Assembly: GCA_032622095.1 (NCBI GenBank)
Contig: CP136067.1
Coordinates: 177,416,556-177,480,555 of the forward strand
From: Siphonodentalium dalli
Lineage: Eukaryota; Mollusca; Scaphopoda; Gadilida; Siphonodentaliidae
Reading direction: 5' to 3'
DNA: 64,000 nucleotides
Every line of letters begins with the position of its first letter. The stretch's first letter is position 1. A model generated the notes under the pieces. The model was not told the origin of the DNA, did not search any database, and saw only the letters and a list, made by a program, of their open reading frames with translations. The position numbers and the translations under genes are program-made. This document shows positions 19,937-31,224 of the stretch, piece after piece.

Positions 19937-20809
19937 TTATGCATTTTTGAATCTGGATGTTGCTTCAACATAAATATGAACTGCTTTTACAATTTCTGAA
20001 TTTATAGTGGTACTCAAGCGATTATCTCCATACAGTAATAGATGAGTTTTGATATCAACTCCCAATAATCCCAATGCATTAAAGAGTTCGAATCGCTCCA
20101 ATACATATAGCGGACAGTACATAAAATAATGTTCTGTATCTTCATATATATTCCCACAAATACATTTTGGATCATCAGTCAGGAATCGCTCAAACTTATG
20201 TGCTTTTAAATCACTACAGCCAAGGCGCATTCTCGCATGTACTATCTGTGTCTCTCTTTTTCCTTCATAAAAGTAAACTGGAATAATTGAATCACCCCGT
20301 TTCAGAGTGTATTTCAACAACGAAATTGATTTTGATATCTTCAGTTCCTCTTCCAAACAGTTCCATAATCTAGGACCTGATTGAAAGAATGAATTCAAGA
20401 AACTTTTAATCGGATTTTGAGAGTATACATAGCTCAAATTAGTTGCTGTTCTCATTTCGTAGTCACTAATATCTGATACGCGTCTTGGAATTTGAAGGGA
20501 AATATAGTTGGGAGCCATTTTGTGGACTGTCTTATGAATCGTAACCACTTTCCTTCTAGACCTTCTATCAGCTAGTGGTATATACCCCGTTTCCTTGTAA
20601 AGTAAAATATGACTTGTCCCCCTGATCACACCACTGATGGACCTCAACGCGTCTAGTTGTAAATTTTCAATAAGCCCTGCCTTACCTAAGGAACAGTTAT
20701 CCCATATGACATCAGCATAGTCGAACAATGGCAAAATATAAGATTTATAAAGGGTGTCTAATGCTTTTCTATTTAATCTATATTTTTGACTTCTCAGACA
20801 GTTTATCAT
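19937..20809 (-). CDS. LINE polyprotein, C-terminal part
   Basis: Frame of 290 codons that continues the reverse transcriptase polypeptide after a one-base frameshift; the bases between 20810 and 20905 are also coding in this frame. It has the thumb/post-RT segment typical of these LINEs ('LYKSYILPLFDYADVIWDN', 'SGPRLWNCL'). Near the end is a zinc-knuckle-like C-x-C-x8-H-x4-C pattern (CICGNIYEDTEHYFMYC), shared with the LINE at 31-34 kb (CDCG...HFLLHC). Stop at 19937-19939. Confidence 0.8.
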   Translation of the reverse strand: MINCLRSQKYRLNRKALDTLYKSYILPLFDYADVIWDNCSLGKAGLIENLQLDALRSISGVIRGTSHILLYKETGYIPLADRRSRRKVVTIHKTVHKMAPNYISLQIPRRVSDISDYEMRTATNLSYVYSQNPIKSFLNSFFQSGPRLWNCLEEELKISKSISLLKYTLKRGDSIIPVYFYEGKRETQIVHARMRLGCSDLKAHKFERFLTDDPKCICGNIYEDTEHYFMYCPLYVLERFELFNALGLLGVDIKTHLLLYGDNRLSTTINSEIVKAVHIYVEATSRFKNA

Positions 20810-20877
20810 GGGACTAATATTTTCTAATATAGTGTCAATATGAAAATCCCATGTTCCTGATTTGTGAAAATTTAGTC

Positions 20878-22587
20878 CTAAATGTTTATGATTATCAACT
20901 TCCTTTTTTGACCATTAAGATATAAAGGGAAATACAAGAGTGGTTCATCACATCTACTAATCGTAAGAGTTTCTGTTTTCGGTGGACTAAATCTAACCTG
21001 CCATTTATCAGCCCATTTACCTATTTTACTTAAGTCTCTATTCAATATATCTGAAGCCAATTTATCATCTTCAACTGGAATGAAAAGTGACGTGTCATCA
21101 GCGTACAACCTTATATTTGCTTCTATGTCGACAACTATGTCGTTGATATAGACAAGAAATAGCAGGGGCCCTAATACGGACCCCTGGGGCACTCCAGCTT
21201 GTACCAGTTGTGTTTTAGATGTCTGACCATTTATCACAGTCGATTGTGTCCTACCTGCTAAATAGTTTTGGAACCAAGACAAAAGTTTACCCCTAATACC
21301 AACATTGTACATTTTAAAGAGTAACCCCTTGTGCCATACTCTGTCGAATGCCTTGCTAATATCACAGAACACAAACCTCATCTTTTTCCTATCAATCAGT
21401 GCACGTTGAACCTCTGCATCAATCTCTATCAATTGGTAAATAGTGCCATCTCCAGGAACAAAGCCAGATTGGAATTTAGTCAGTATATTATTGTCTTTAA
21501 AATATGTAAATAGATTTTTAAACACTACTTTTTCAAACACTTTACTTAAGCTAGATGTCAGAGAAACTGGCCTGTAATTCTCTTTGTTATTGATTGAATC
21601 TTTCTTGTGAATTGGCATAACGTTAGCATGTTTCCATTGGTCCGGGAAGTAACTATTTTCCAAACATTTATTAAATAATTTTGCCAGAGGATTTGAAAGA
21701 ATGCTTGCGGATAGCTTGAGTATTCTATTACTAATTAAGTCTGGGCCTGAGGCTTTTCCTACATCTAGTGAATCAAGAACATCTTTTACCTCTCCACCAG
21801 TTACACTTATATCACTCAGAGTGTCTTCTCGTATAACATGGTAACTTTCTGGCAAAGGTACGTCAAATATAACATCAGAGCTCTGATTCGCAAAATGTTC
21901 ATTTAATATATTTGCTATCTCTTCAGGGTCGTTCACCACACTACCATTTTCATATAAAGGCGGAAATATTGAAGACGAGTTATGTTGTTGTTGGCTGAAA
22001 TTTTTCATCAATTTCCACCAATGTCTAGATTTAAAATCACAACTAGATATTTTTTCACTCATACGCGCATCATAATCTTTTTTCGCTCTACGGACAATGC
22101 TGATAGCCTCATTTCTTTTCTGACGGGAAGCCTTCCATGACTGAGAACTATTATGCTTTACGGCTAATGTATGAGCTTTATCACGTTTTTTCATCATTTT
22201 CCTTACTGCTTGGGTCATCCATGGCTTGTCTCTAAATCGGACTGTTATTAATTTGGATGGTATGAATTTGGTACATGCTTCTGTGATATTAGCAGACAAG
22301 TTATCAACAATCATGACAAAATCATTGTGTTCATTTTCTATCAAGCTATTCCAATCAACTCTCGCCAGTGATTCCAAGAAACCCTCTCTTTCCATATGGT
22401 TATAATCCCAGATTACTCTTTTATATGACAATTTAGATGAAATTTTATCCTTTATGGTTATGTATGTACCATGATGATCACTACACGATGGCGCTATCAC
22501 ATTACAATTTATAATCGATTGAGGCCGGGACGAAAACATGTGATCAATTAAAGTAGAAGTAGTGTTAGTTGATTTTGATTTGAACAT
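20878..22587 (-). CDS. LINE reverse transcriptase region
   Basis: 569-codon frame. Residues 36-38 (SDH) are the last endonuclease motif. The RT core runs from about 278 (KASGPD) through NYRPVSL (337-343), FCDISKAFD (407-415, with catalytic Asp), AGVPQGSVLGPLLF (464-477) and LYADD (494-498, catalytic Asp pair). All core residues expected of an active enzyme are visible. The frame leaves the true one at the A run near 20910 and ends in seven unrelated residues. The first codons abut the insertion at 22571-22833. Confidence 0.9.
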   Translation of the reverse strand: MFKSKSTNTTSTLIDHMFSSRPQSIINCNVIAPSCSDHHGTYITIKDKISSKLSYKRVIWDYNHMEREGFLESLARVDWNSLIENEHNDFVMIVDNLSANITEACTKFIPSKLITVRFRDKPWMTQAVRKMMKKRDKAHTLAVKHNSSQSWKASRQKRNEAISIVRRAKKDYDARMSEKISSCDFKSRHWWKLMKNFSQQQHNSSSIFPPLYENGSVVNDPEEIANILNEHFANQSSDVIFDVPLPESYHVIREDTLSDISVTGGEVKDVLDSLDVGKASGPDLISNRILKLSASILSNPLAKLFNKCLENSYFPDQWKHANVMPIHKKDSINNKENYRPVSLTSSLSKVFEKVVFKNLFTYFKDNNILTKFQSGFVPGDGTIYQLIEIDAEVQRALIDRKKMRFVFCDISKAFDRVWHKGLLFKMYNVGIRGKLLSWFQNYLAGRTQSTVINGQTSKTQLVQAGVPQGSVLGPLLFLVYINDIVVDIEANIRLYADDTSLFIPVEDDKLASDILNRDLSKIGKWADKWQVRFSPPKTETLTISRCDEPLLYFPLYLNGQKRKLIIINI

Positions 22588-22833
22588 ATTTATTGTGACC
22601 CACTATATACAATATATATTACACAGATTAAATATAACAATAATGGTATGAGTGTGGGCACAGAGGATCGGAGCACAAGTTGCCGAACTTATCGGAGCTC
22701 CTCTCCCCTGGCATTCAATTGCTAATAAATTCAAATATCGGAGATGGTTTTAATTCAGGTGTATTGTAGAAGTGAATGTTTAAGTGTGGCTGTTGGAGTG
22801 GCTGTGGTCTCGCAGAATTGGGGTAAGGGAAAC
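22571..22833 (-). mobile_element. 0.26-kb insertion in the LINE, retrocopy-like
   Basis: Flanked by TAGTGTTAGTT at 22560-22570 and 22834-22844, an 11-bp duplication of LINE coding sequence, so it inserted after the LINE. On the - strand it has an open stretch ending PIFEFISN-stop, then about 130 bp with AATAAA close to its end. This looks like a 5'-truncated transcript copy or SINE with no poly(A) tail. The parent sequence is not recognised. Confidence 0.6.
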
Positions 22834-23458
22834 TAGTGTTAGTTACTCTTGTTGGTGAAATTACCATTTGTTTTAATTCATGTCCCAATTCAATTGCTAT
22901 TATTTTAGGATGTATGTACTGCAAACAATCTGCATTGAGGTCCCCCGCGATGATACAGTGAATAGACAAGTCGCTCCTTGCAATGCTAATTGAATCGTGA
23001 ATCAAGTCCCAATATGAGGCTTTTGCTTTAGGATGTCTATATATAGCTCCAAAAAGTAAGACTTTATTCGCATATCTAATTTCAGCCCAGATTACTTCTA
23101 TGCCTACGATATCACAATCTGACCTTTGTTTGTAAATTAATGTATCTTTAACATATAGAACAACCCCGCCACCATCTTCTAATCTGTCTTTTCTTAGTGG
23201 TGGATAATGGAACCCTGGTAACAATATTTCTGACGAATCAATCTTTGGGCTCAACCATGTTTCTGTTAAAGCAATTACATCATACTTTCCGAGTTCAGCG
23301 ATAACTATATTTATTTTATGACGCAAACTACGAACGTTCATGTGACAGATTGTAAGCCCATTACTGAGTGGCCCCGGATTCCAATGTATATCACCTCCAA
23401 GTATAATCATATAATAAATCATTATAAAATAACCTAAATAACCAAAATTACATATCAA
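22715..23458 (-). CDS. LINE 2A-like leader and endonuclease, interrupted
   Basis: The frame is open further upstream without a clear ATG. A hydrophobic stretch (GYFIMIYYMIIL) precedes GGDIHWNPGP, a 2A-like motif. Then comes an exonuclease-endonuclease-phosphatase fold: N in HMNVRS, E in ALTETWLS, IYRHP and D/N in IAGDLNAD, the catalytic set of APE endonucleases. The LINE sequence ends at VTNT, where the 22571-22833 insertion begins; the last roughly 38 codons of this frame belong to that insertion. Confidence 0.8.
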   Translation of the reverse strand: MICNFGYLGYFIMIYYMIILGGDIHWNPGPLSNGLTICHMNVRSLRHKINIVIAELGKYDVIALTETWLSPKIDSSEILLPGFHYPPLRKDRLEDGGGVVLYVKDTLIYKQRSDCDIVGIEVIWAEIRYANKVLLFGAIYRHPKAKASYWDLIHDSISIARSDLSIHCIIAGDLNADCLQYIHPKIIAIELGHELKQMVISPTRVTNTSFPYPNSARPQPLQQPHLNIHFYNTPELKPSPIFEFISN

Positions 23459-23560
23459 ACAAGTCAGTGCAATTGTTCTGACATCTATACGGCATTTAAT
23501 ATGACCCCCACCGAAAGACCCAATCCTGAGCCGGTAGATTGCCAGTTCAATACCCTTAAC

Positions 23561-24366
23561 AATTCACTAAAGGACTAATCCTACCGGCACAGGATTGGAC
23601 ACCAACCATCGATATGTTAAAAATTTCCCCCATGCGATTGCCGCTTCATCCAAGGACTCCATACTCCAACACAAGTTTTCAGTGCAAAATGTGGACAAAA
23701 TGAAACAAAAATACAATAAATGCCAATCTTGGCCATACATTAAATAAACAGTAGGGTGGCGCCACCAAGAAGTACAACCCTGAGAAAAGAAAAAAAAAAT
23801 ATATATATTATTAACTTGCAACAAACCTATCATGCCATCTCCCAATTAACGAGAGGTTGCTCCAATGAGTATTAATAATAACAAAAACTAAGATAGCTGG
23901 ACTCTTATTTTGAAAAACCAATGAGGCACTATTTATTAAAGAATTACATTATACATGTATGTACTTTAGGAAGAGAGACTGTTCTGTTTCAAGTTTGAGT
24001 CAGGAGATACAAGGATGTATTTCATGTGAACATATCTAGATGTCATAACTTTAATCCACCAGCATCAGGTAAGCACTTCCTGAGGAAATTCATATAAATT
24101 TATAAATTTTGTTTTCCAAATCTTCTTCTCCCCCCAAATGATAGCATGATATAAAGTTATTGTTAAAGCATGAAATCCAGAACCTAAGACTTGTAATTTT
24201 ATACCTCAGATTTATAACTTTACACAAAAATATATTCCTGTTTAAGCCATGTGTTACCAGAAAAGAATGCATATCAGTACCAAGATTACTATAAGGCCCC
24301 TAGATCATGCAATGAATCTCCACTCCGACCATCGCCCAACTACGGGCATCAGCCACAGCAGAGACC
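23561..24366. other. unassigned DNA with a short inverted repeat
   Basis: 23519-23598 holds an inverted pair ('ccaatcctgagccggtag' and 'ctaccggcacaggattgg') straddling the presumed LINE 5' end. An A run with (AT)n at 23790-23812 may mark an old retroelement tail. No gene recognised. Confidence 0.35.
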
Positions 24367-24577
24367 CATGGCATGATCCAGGTGGCCCCAATAGCACATG
24401 TCTTGGGAGATTACAATTTTCCATCAAGACCCATTCTGCAAGAATGTCCAGATGACCAGAAGTAAAAATTTCATGGCATGATCCAGGAGGCCCCAAGAGT
24501 ACATGTCTCGAGAGGTTAAAATTTCCCATTGAAACCCAAACTGCAGGAATCTCCAACTGACCAGAAGTAAGAATTTC
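24367..24577 (+). repeat. about 105-bp tandem duplication
   Basis: Two diverged units begin catggcatgatccagg at 24367 and 24472 and end 'gaccagaagtaa.aatttcatg'. Confidence 0.8.
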
Positions 24578-24734
24578 ATGAGGAACTAGTTATTATCACA
24601 TGAGTAAAGTATTTCAAATTACATGTCTCAAATCAGGAATACAAGTGTTTAGTCCAATGATTATTCAAGGTTAAATGTCACATATCTAGAATAAAAAATT
24701 ATTAATCCATTCAGTTTCCTAAGTAAGAAAATTT

Positions 24735-24859
24735 CACACCTCATCAAGCAAAAACCTCACTTAACATCAATGAGATATGTGAACCAAACAAAACTTTATA
24801 CTGTTACCAGTTATCAAAAGGGAAAAATCCCTTATCATGGAGCATTGCACCTGGCAGTC

Positions 24860-24908
<49 letters not shown>

Positions 24909-27900
24909 ATAAAATTTGAAAGCAAATACAAAGAAACAAACACAAAGTTGAACGAGGGAAGTTCGAATCAGTACATGCTATCAAGGCATTACAATCAGTT
25001 GCCCATGACATATGCACTACAGGAAATCCCCTCCAGTCAACATCAATAGCATGTAATGATGAAAACTAACCACCAGTCAAACCATGATTACGTTCGCTAA
25101 TAATTAAACCATATAATGAGTTTTAATGTCCAAATTTAATACTTTTCGGCAATTACAGTGGACACCTTTAACTTGAGATATTAATGTCAAAATTTAATAC
25201 TTTTGGGCAGTTACAGTGGACACCTTTAACTTGAGATATTTTTCCAAGTCTAAAATTCTTCGGACATTGTCAAGTTTAGAGCTTTCTGTTTATTTAACAA
25301 TAAGTACTTCATGGAAGTACATGGGAAAATTCAAGCATAACCAGCTGGCATAGTATGAAATAAAGTTATTATCAAAACATGTATATCAGAACCTGACCCT
25401 TATACATGTACATGTAACAACACCATATACATACCAAAATCAAGTTACCTGGAGAGTGCCCATCAATGAATTAGACCATATAATAAGTTTTAATGTCAAA
25501 ATTTAATACTTTTGGGCAGTTACAGTGGACACCTTTAACTTGAGATATTTTTCCAAGTCTAAAATTCTTCGGACATTGTCAAATTTAGAGCTTTCTGTCT
25601 ATTTAACAATAAGTACTTCATGGAAGTATATGGGAAAATTCAAGCATAACCAGCTGGCATAGTATGAAATAAAGTTATTATCTAAACATGTATATCAGAA
25701 CCTGACCCTTATACATGTACATGTAACAACACCATATACATACCAAAATCAAGTTACCTGGAGAGTGCCCATCAATAAATTAGACCATATAATAAGTTTT
25801 AATGTCAAAATTTAATACTTTTGGGCAGTTACAGTGGACACCTTTAACTTGAGATATTTTTCAAGTCTAAAATTCTTCGGACATTGTCAAGTTTAGAGCT
25901 TTCTGTCTATTTGACAATAAGTACTTCATGGAAGTATATGGGGAAATTCAAGCATAACCAGCTGGCATGGTATGAAATAAAGTTATTATCTAAACATGTA
26001 TATCAGAACCTGACCCTTATACATGTACATGTAACAACACGATATACATACCAAAATCAAGTTACCTGGAGAGTGCCCATCAATGAATTAGACCATACAA
26101 TGAGTTTTAATGTCTCATACATACCATTAATATTTCACACCTCATGAAGCAAAAACCTCACTTTACATCAATGAGATCTGTGCACCAAACAAAACTTTAT
26201 ACTGTTACCAGTTATCAAAAGGGAAAAATCCCTTATCATGGAGCATTGCACCTGGCAGTCCCAATATATATATATATATATGAAAATAAAATTTGAAAGC
26301 AATTACAAAGAAACAAACAAACACAAAGTTGAACGAGGGAATTTCGAATCAGTACATGCTATCAAGGCATTACAATCAGTTGCCCATGACACATGCACTA
26401 CAGGAAATCCCCTCCAGTCAACATCAATAGCATGTAATGATGAAAACTACCCACCAGTCAAACCATGATATTACGTTCGATAATAATTAAACCATATAAT
26501 GAGTTTTAATGTCCAAATTTAATACTTTTCGGCAATTACAGTGGACACCTTTAACTTGAGATATTAATGTCAAAATTTTATACTTTTGGGCAGTTACAGT
26601 GGACACCTTTAACTTGAGATATTTTTCCAAGTCTAAAATTCTTCGGACATTGAAAAGTTTAGTGCTTTCTGTTTATTTAACAATAAGTACTTCATGGAAG
26701 TACATGGGAAAATTCAAGCATAACCAGCTGGCATAGTATGAAATAAAGTTATTATCTAAACATGTATATCAGAACCTGACCCTTATACATGTACATGTAA
26801 CAACACGATATACATACCAAAATCAAGTTACCTGGAGAGTGCCCATCAATGAATTAGACCATATAATGAGTTTTAATGTCCAAATTTAATACTTTTCGGC
26901 AATTACAGTGGACACCTTTAACTTGAGATATTAATGTCAAAATTTAATACTTTTGGGCAGTTACAGTGGACACCTTTAACTTGAGATATTTTTCCAAGTC
27001 TAATATTCTTCGGACATTGTCAAGTTTAGAGCTTTCTGTTTATTTAACAATAAGTACTTCATGGAAGTACATGGGAAAATTCAAGCATAACCAGCTGGCA
27101 TAGTATGAAATAAAGTTATTATCAAAACATGTATATCAGAACCTGACCCTTATACATGTACATGTAACAACACCATATACATACCAAAATCAAGTTACCT
27201 GGAGAGTGCCCATCAATGAATTAGACCATATAATAAGTTTTAATGTCAAAATTTAATACTTTTGGGCAGTTACAGTGGACACCTTTAACTTGAGATATTT
27301 TTCCAAGTCTAAAATTCTTCGGACATTGTCAAATTTAGACCTTTCTGTCTATTTAACAATAAGTACTTCATGGAAGTATATGGGAAAATTCAAGCATAAC
27401 CAGCTGGCATAGTATGAAATAAAGTTATTATCTAAACATGTATATCAGAACCTGACCCTTATACATGTACATGTAACAACACCATATACATACCAAAATC
27501 AAGTTACCTGGAGAGTGCCCATCAATGAATTAGACCATATAATAAGTTTTAATGTCAAAATTTAATACTTTTGGGCAATTACAGTGGACACCTTTAACTT
27601 GAGATATTTTTCAAGTCTAAAATTCTTCGGACATTGTCAAGTTTAGAGCTTTCTGTCTATTTGACAATAAGTACTTCATGGAAGTATATGGGGAAATTCA
27701 AGCATAACCAGCTGGCATGGTATGAAATAAAGTTATTATCTAAACATGTATATCAGAACCTGACCCTTATACATGTACATGTAACAACACGATATACATA
27801 CCAAAATCAAGTTACCTGGAGAGTGCCCATCAATGAATTAGACCATACAATGAGTTTTAATGTCTCATACATACCATTAATATTTCACACCTCATGAAGC

Positions 27901-29315
27901 AAAAACCTCACTTTACATCAATGAGATCTGTGCACCAAACAAAACTTTATACTGTTACCAGTTATCAAAAGGGAAAAATCCCTTATCATGGAGCATTGCA
28001 CCTGGCAGTCCCAATATATATATATATATATGAAAATAAAATTTGAAAGCAATTACAAAGAAACAAACAAACACAAAGTTGAACGAGGGAATTTCGAATC
28101 AGTACGTGCTATCAAGGCATTACAATCAGTTGCCCATGACACATGCACTACAGGAAATCCCCTCCAGTCAACATCAATAGCATGTAATGATGAAAACTAC
28201 CCACCAGTCAAACCATGATATTACGTTCGCTAATAATTAAACCATATAATGAGTTTTAATGTCCAAATTTAATACTTTTCGGCAATTACAGTGGACACCT
28301 TTAACTTGAGATATTAATGTCAAAATTTTATACTTTTGGGCAGTTACAGTGGACACCTTTAACTTGAGATATTTTTCCAAGTCTAAAATTCTTCGGACAT
28401 TGAAAAGTTTAGTGCTTTCTGTTTATTTAACAATAAGTACTTCATGGAAGTACATGGGAAAATTCAAGCATAACCAGCTGGCATAGTATGAAATAAAGTT
28501 ATTATCTAAACATGTATATCAGAACCTGACCCTTATCCATGTACATGTAACAACACGATATACATACCGAAATCAAGTTACCTGGAGAGTGCCCATCAAT
28601 GAATTAGACCATATAATGAGTTTTAATGTCAAAATTTAATACTTTTCGGCAGTTACAGTGGACACCTTTAACTTGAGATATTTTTCCAAGTCTAAAATTC
28701 TTCGGACATTGTCAAGTTTAGAGCTTTCTGTCTATTTAACAATAAGTACTTAATGGAAGTATATGGGAAAATTCGAGCATAACCAGCTGGCATAGTATGA
28801 AATAAAGTTATTATCTAAACATGTATATCAGAACCTGATCCTTATACATGTACATGTAACAACACCATATACATACCAAAATCAAGTTACCTGGAGAGTG
28901 CCCATCAATGAAATAGACCATATAATGACTTTTAATGTCAAAATTTAATACTTTTGGGCAGTTACAGTGGACACCTTTAACTTGAGATATTTTTCCAAGT
29001 CTAAAGTTCTTCGGAAATTGTCAAGTTTAGAGCTTTCTGTCTATTTAACAATAAGTACTTCATGGAAGTACATGGGAAAATTCAAGCATAACCAGCTGGC
29101 ATAGTATGAAATAAAGTTATTATCTAAACATGCATATCAGAACCTGACCCTTATACATGTACATGTAACAACACCATATAAATACCAAAATCAAGTTACC
29201 TGGAGAGTGCCCATCAATAAATAAAACCATATAATGAGTTTTAATGTCAAAATTTTATACTTTTGGGCAGTTACAGTGGACACCTTTAACTTGAGATATT
29301 TTTCCAAGTCTGAAA
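24735..29315 (+). repeat. Higher-order satellite array (about 309-bp monomers)
   Basis: The monomer contains 'taatacttttgggcagttac', 'ttcatggaagtacatggg', 'ccagctggcatagtatg' and 'gttacctggagagtgcccat'; successive monomers start at 25474, 25783 and 26091 (308-309 bp). Larger superunits begin with 'tttcacacctcat.aagcaa', then an (AT)n run and a roughly 250-bp unique block, at 24735, 26131 and 27881. The second superunit is 1,750 bp, and its landmarks repeat exactly 1,750 bp later. (AT)n runs are at 24862-24904, 26263 and 28013. Identical open frames of 87 and 76 codons are repeat translations. Confidence 0.9.
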
Positions 29316-30128
29316 TTTTCTAAGTTGAAAAAAGGGCCATAACTCTGGCAAAAAATTTCATATAACTGATCCACAAAAATACGGGATTTGCAATCGTACC
29401 ACCAAAGCTCACGCTATCATCTTGAAACCCCAAAAAACAAGAGAAAAATTGAATTTTCTAAGTAAAAAAAGGGCCATAACTCTGGTGAAAATGGGTGAAC
29501 GAAACCCGAACTATGCATGTAGCTGTTTCCTCGTGCTGCTCTATCACCATACCAAATATCAGCTAAATCTGCCCAGCGGTTGCTGAACAATAATGCAAAA
29601 TGTTTGTACGGACGGACAAAATTCAAATTTTCTAAGTTGAAAAAAGGGCCATTACTCTGGCAAAAAATATCAGATCATACCCAAATTCGCACTTGACATG
29701 TATTTTCATATAACTGATCCACAAAAATACGGGATTTGCAATCGTACCACCAAAGCTCACGCTATCATCTGGAAACCAAAAAAATAAGAGAAAAATTGAA
29801 TTTTCTAAGTAAAAAAAGGGCCATAACTCTGGTAAAAATGGGTGGACGAAACCCGCGCTATGCATGTAGCTGTTCCCCCATGCTGCTCTATCACCATACC
29901 AAATATCAGCTAAATCTGCCCAGCGGTTGCTGAACAATAATGCAAAATGTTTGTACGGACGGACAAAATTGAATTTTCTAAGTCAAAAAAGGGCCATAAC
30001 TCTGGTGAAAATGGGCGGACGAAACCCGCGCTATACATGTAGCTGTTCCCCCATGCTGCTCTACCACCGTACCAAATATCAGCTAAATCTGCCCAGCGGT
30101 TGCTGAACAATAATGCAAAATGTTTGTA
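29312..30128 (+). repeat. gggccataactctgg tandem repeat
   Basis: Five units of two types, about 140-170 and 160-180 bp. Each starts 'ttttctaagt..aaaaa' plus 'gggccataactctgg'. One type continues with 'aaaatacgggatttgcaatc', the other with 'cccagcggttgctgaac' and 'tgtttgtacggacggac'. The order is Y, X, Y, X, X. Repeats with this core are common in molluscan genomes (general knowledge). The array abuts the 309-bp satellite. Confidence 0.85.
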
Positions 30129-30875
30129 CGGACGTACGGAGACGTCGACTATATACCCGCCGACTTCAAGTAGGGGGCATAATAAACTCAGCTTTTTATT
30201 GGAATAAATCATCAAAAAGATATATAAATATAAGAAATGAATATAGTGGGTGTGTGTTATTGGGGGGATACGGCGCTGTGCTCAACGTTGGCGGCACATT
30301 TAGTGTAAACTGCATCGTACCACCCCCCCCCCAACACACACACCCGACCAATACATTAATTTCTTAAATACACGAAAATGCTCACCGTCGATGGGCTTCT
30401 AAAATGTCGTATTTTTGTCTTCCAAAATTAAATTTTAGCGAAGACAAAACAGCTAATAATCTCTGGAAATACATATTAGTATATACCAATACCTTCGCAT
30501 CATAATCCTTGTATCAGGTACAGTTGTTATAAAGAATAAATTTCATATTCACACCTCCTAGTTTATAAGAAAAACCTGGGTTTTATGCAACATTTTAGAA
30601 GTAACACATTTCGTAGTCCTTGTTACTCGGGATAAGGAGGAAACGCCAAACACTCTAACACGAATTATCCTAATTGTTTTGGGAATAGGACTTTTTAGGA
30701 TTAACGATAACATGTAACGGGGAACTCTGATACGACATATTTTAGAACACTATCCCCCAATGTCATTTATACTTGAAAGTATTACAAGTTCTCTGCGGAA
30801 CTTATGTAATCGAAACCAAAGATTCAAGATAATTATGCAAAAAAAAATTTCGCACTAAAATGCCATGTACGACGT
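30129..30875. other. unassigned DNA with a poly(C) run
   Basis: Ten C at 30323-30332. 30800-30875 ('ttcgcactaaaatgccatgt' region) resembles 36715-36780, so an undefined repeat is shared. No gene seen. Confidence 0.35.
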
Positions 30876-30992
30876 TTAACCCTTCCGTGATTGGAGCTTC
30901 CAGAAATTTTTTGAAAACACTGTGCCAATGCATTCTCTTATATATGTGAGTCTCCCATAGGGAGCCTCGCATATATAATATAATACATTGAC
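30876..30992 (+). mobile_element. MITE subfamily A2, truncated
   Basis: Left end TTAACCCTTCCGTGATTGG and one diverged palindrome module (30924-30992) with the CTCCCATAGGGAGCC-type centre. No right end; the LINE at 31020 starts within 30 bases. Confidence 0.6.
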
Positions 30993-31224
30993 CAAACAAT
31001 AGTTAAGAATCTATAGCCAGTTTACTGAGGGCTCTAACAGAAAAACTTAATTCTATCTTGAAACAAGCATCTGACGTGCACTCAAATCCCGGTCCATCCT
31101 TGTCGGACACTATAATTGAAACAAAATTAACGCTAATGTGCCTGAATATTCAAAGTATAAGACCAAAACTTGACGTTTTGTCCGCTGAGATAGGAAGCTA
31201 TGATATTGCAGCTTTTACAGAAAC

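Larger units (their letters stand above)
19500..23560 (-). mobile_element. APE-type LINE (non-LTR retrotransposon), nearly intact
   Basis: Encodes, in order on the - strand, a 2A-like motif, an endonuclease, a reverse transcriptase with YADD and a C-terminal zinc-knuckle region. After the stop comes a roughly 430-bp 3' region with AATAAA (complement at 19551-19556) and an A-rich end near 19505. I find only two lesions: a one-base length change in an A run near 20907-20912 and an insertion at 22571-22833. The clade (Jockey/I/CR1-like) is not resolved by eye. It moves by target-primed reverse transcription. The 5' boundary is uncertain. Confidence 0.85.

Noticed and set aside
25884-28218. Identical 87- and 76-codon frames 1,750 bp apart
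   Set aside because: They lie in the 309-bp satellite and repeat with it; identity reflects array duplication.
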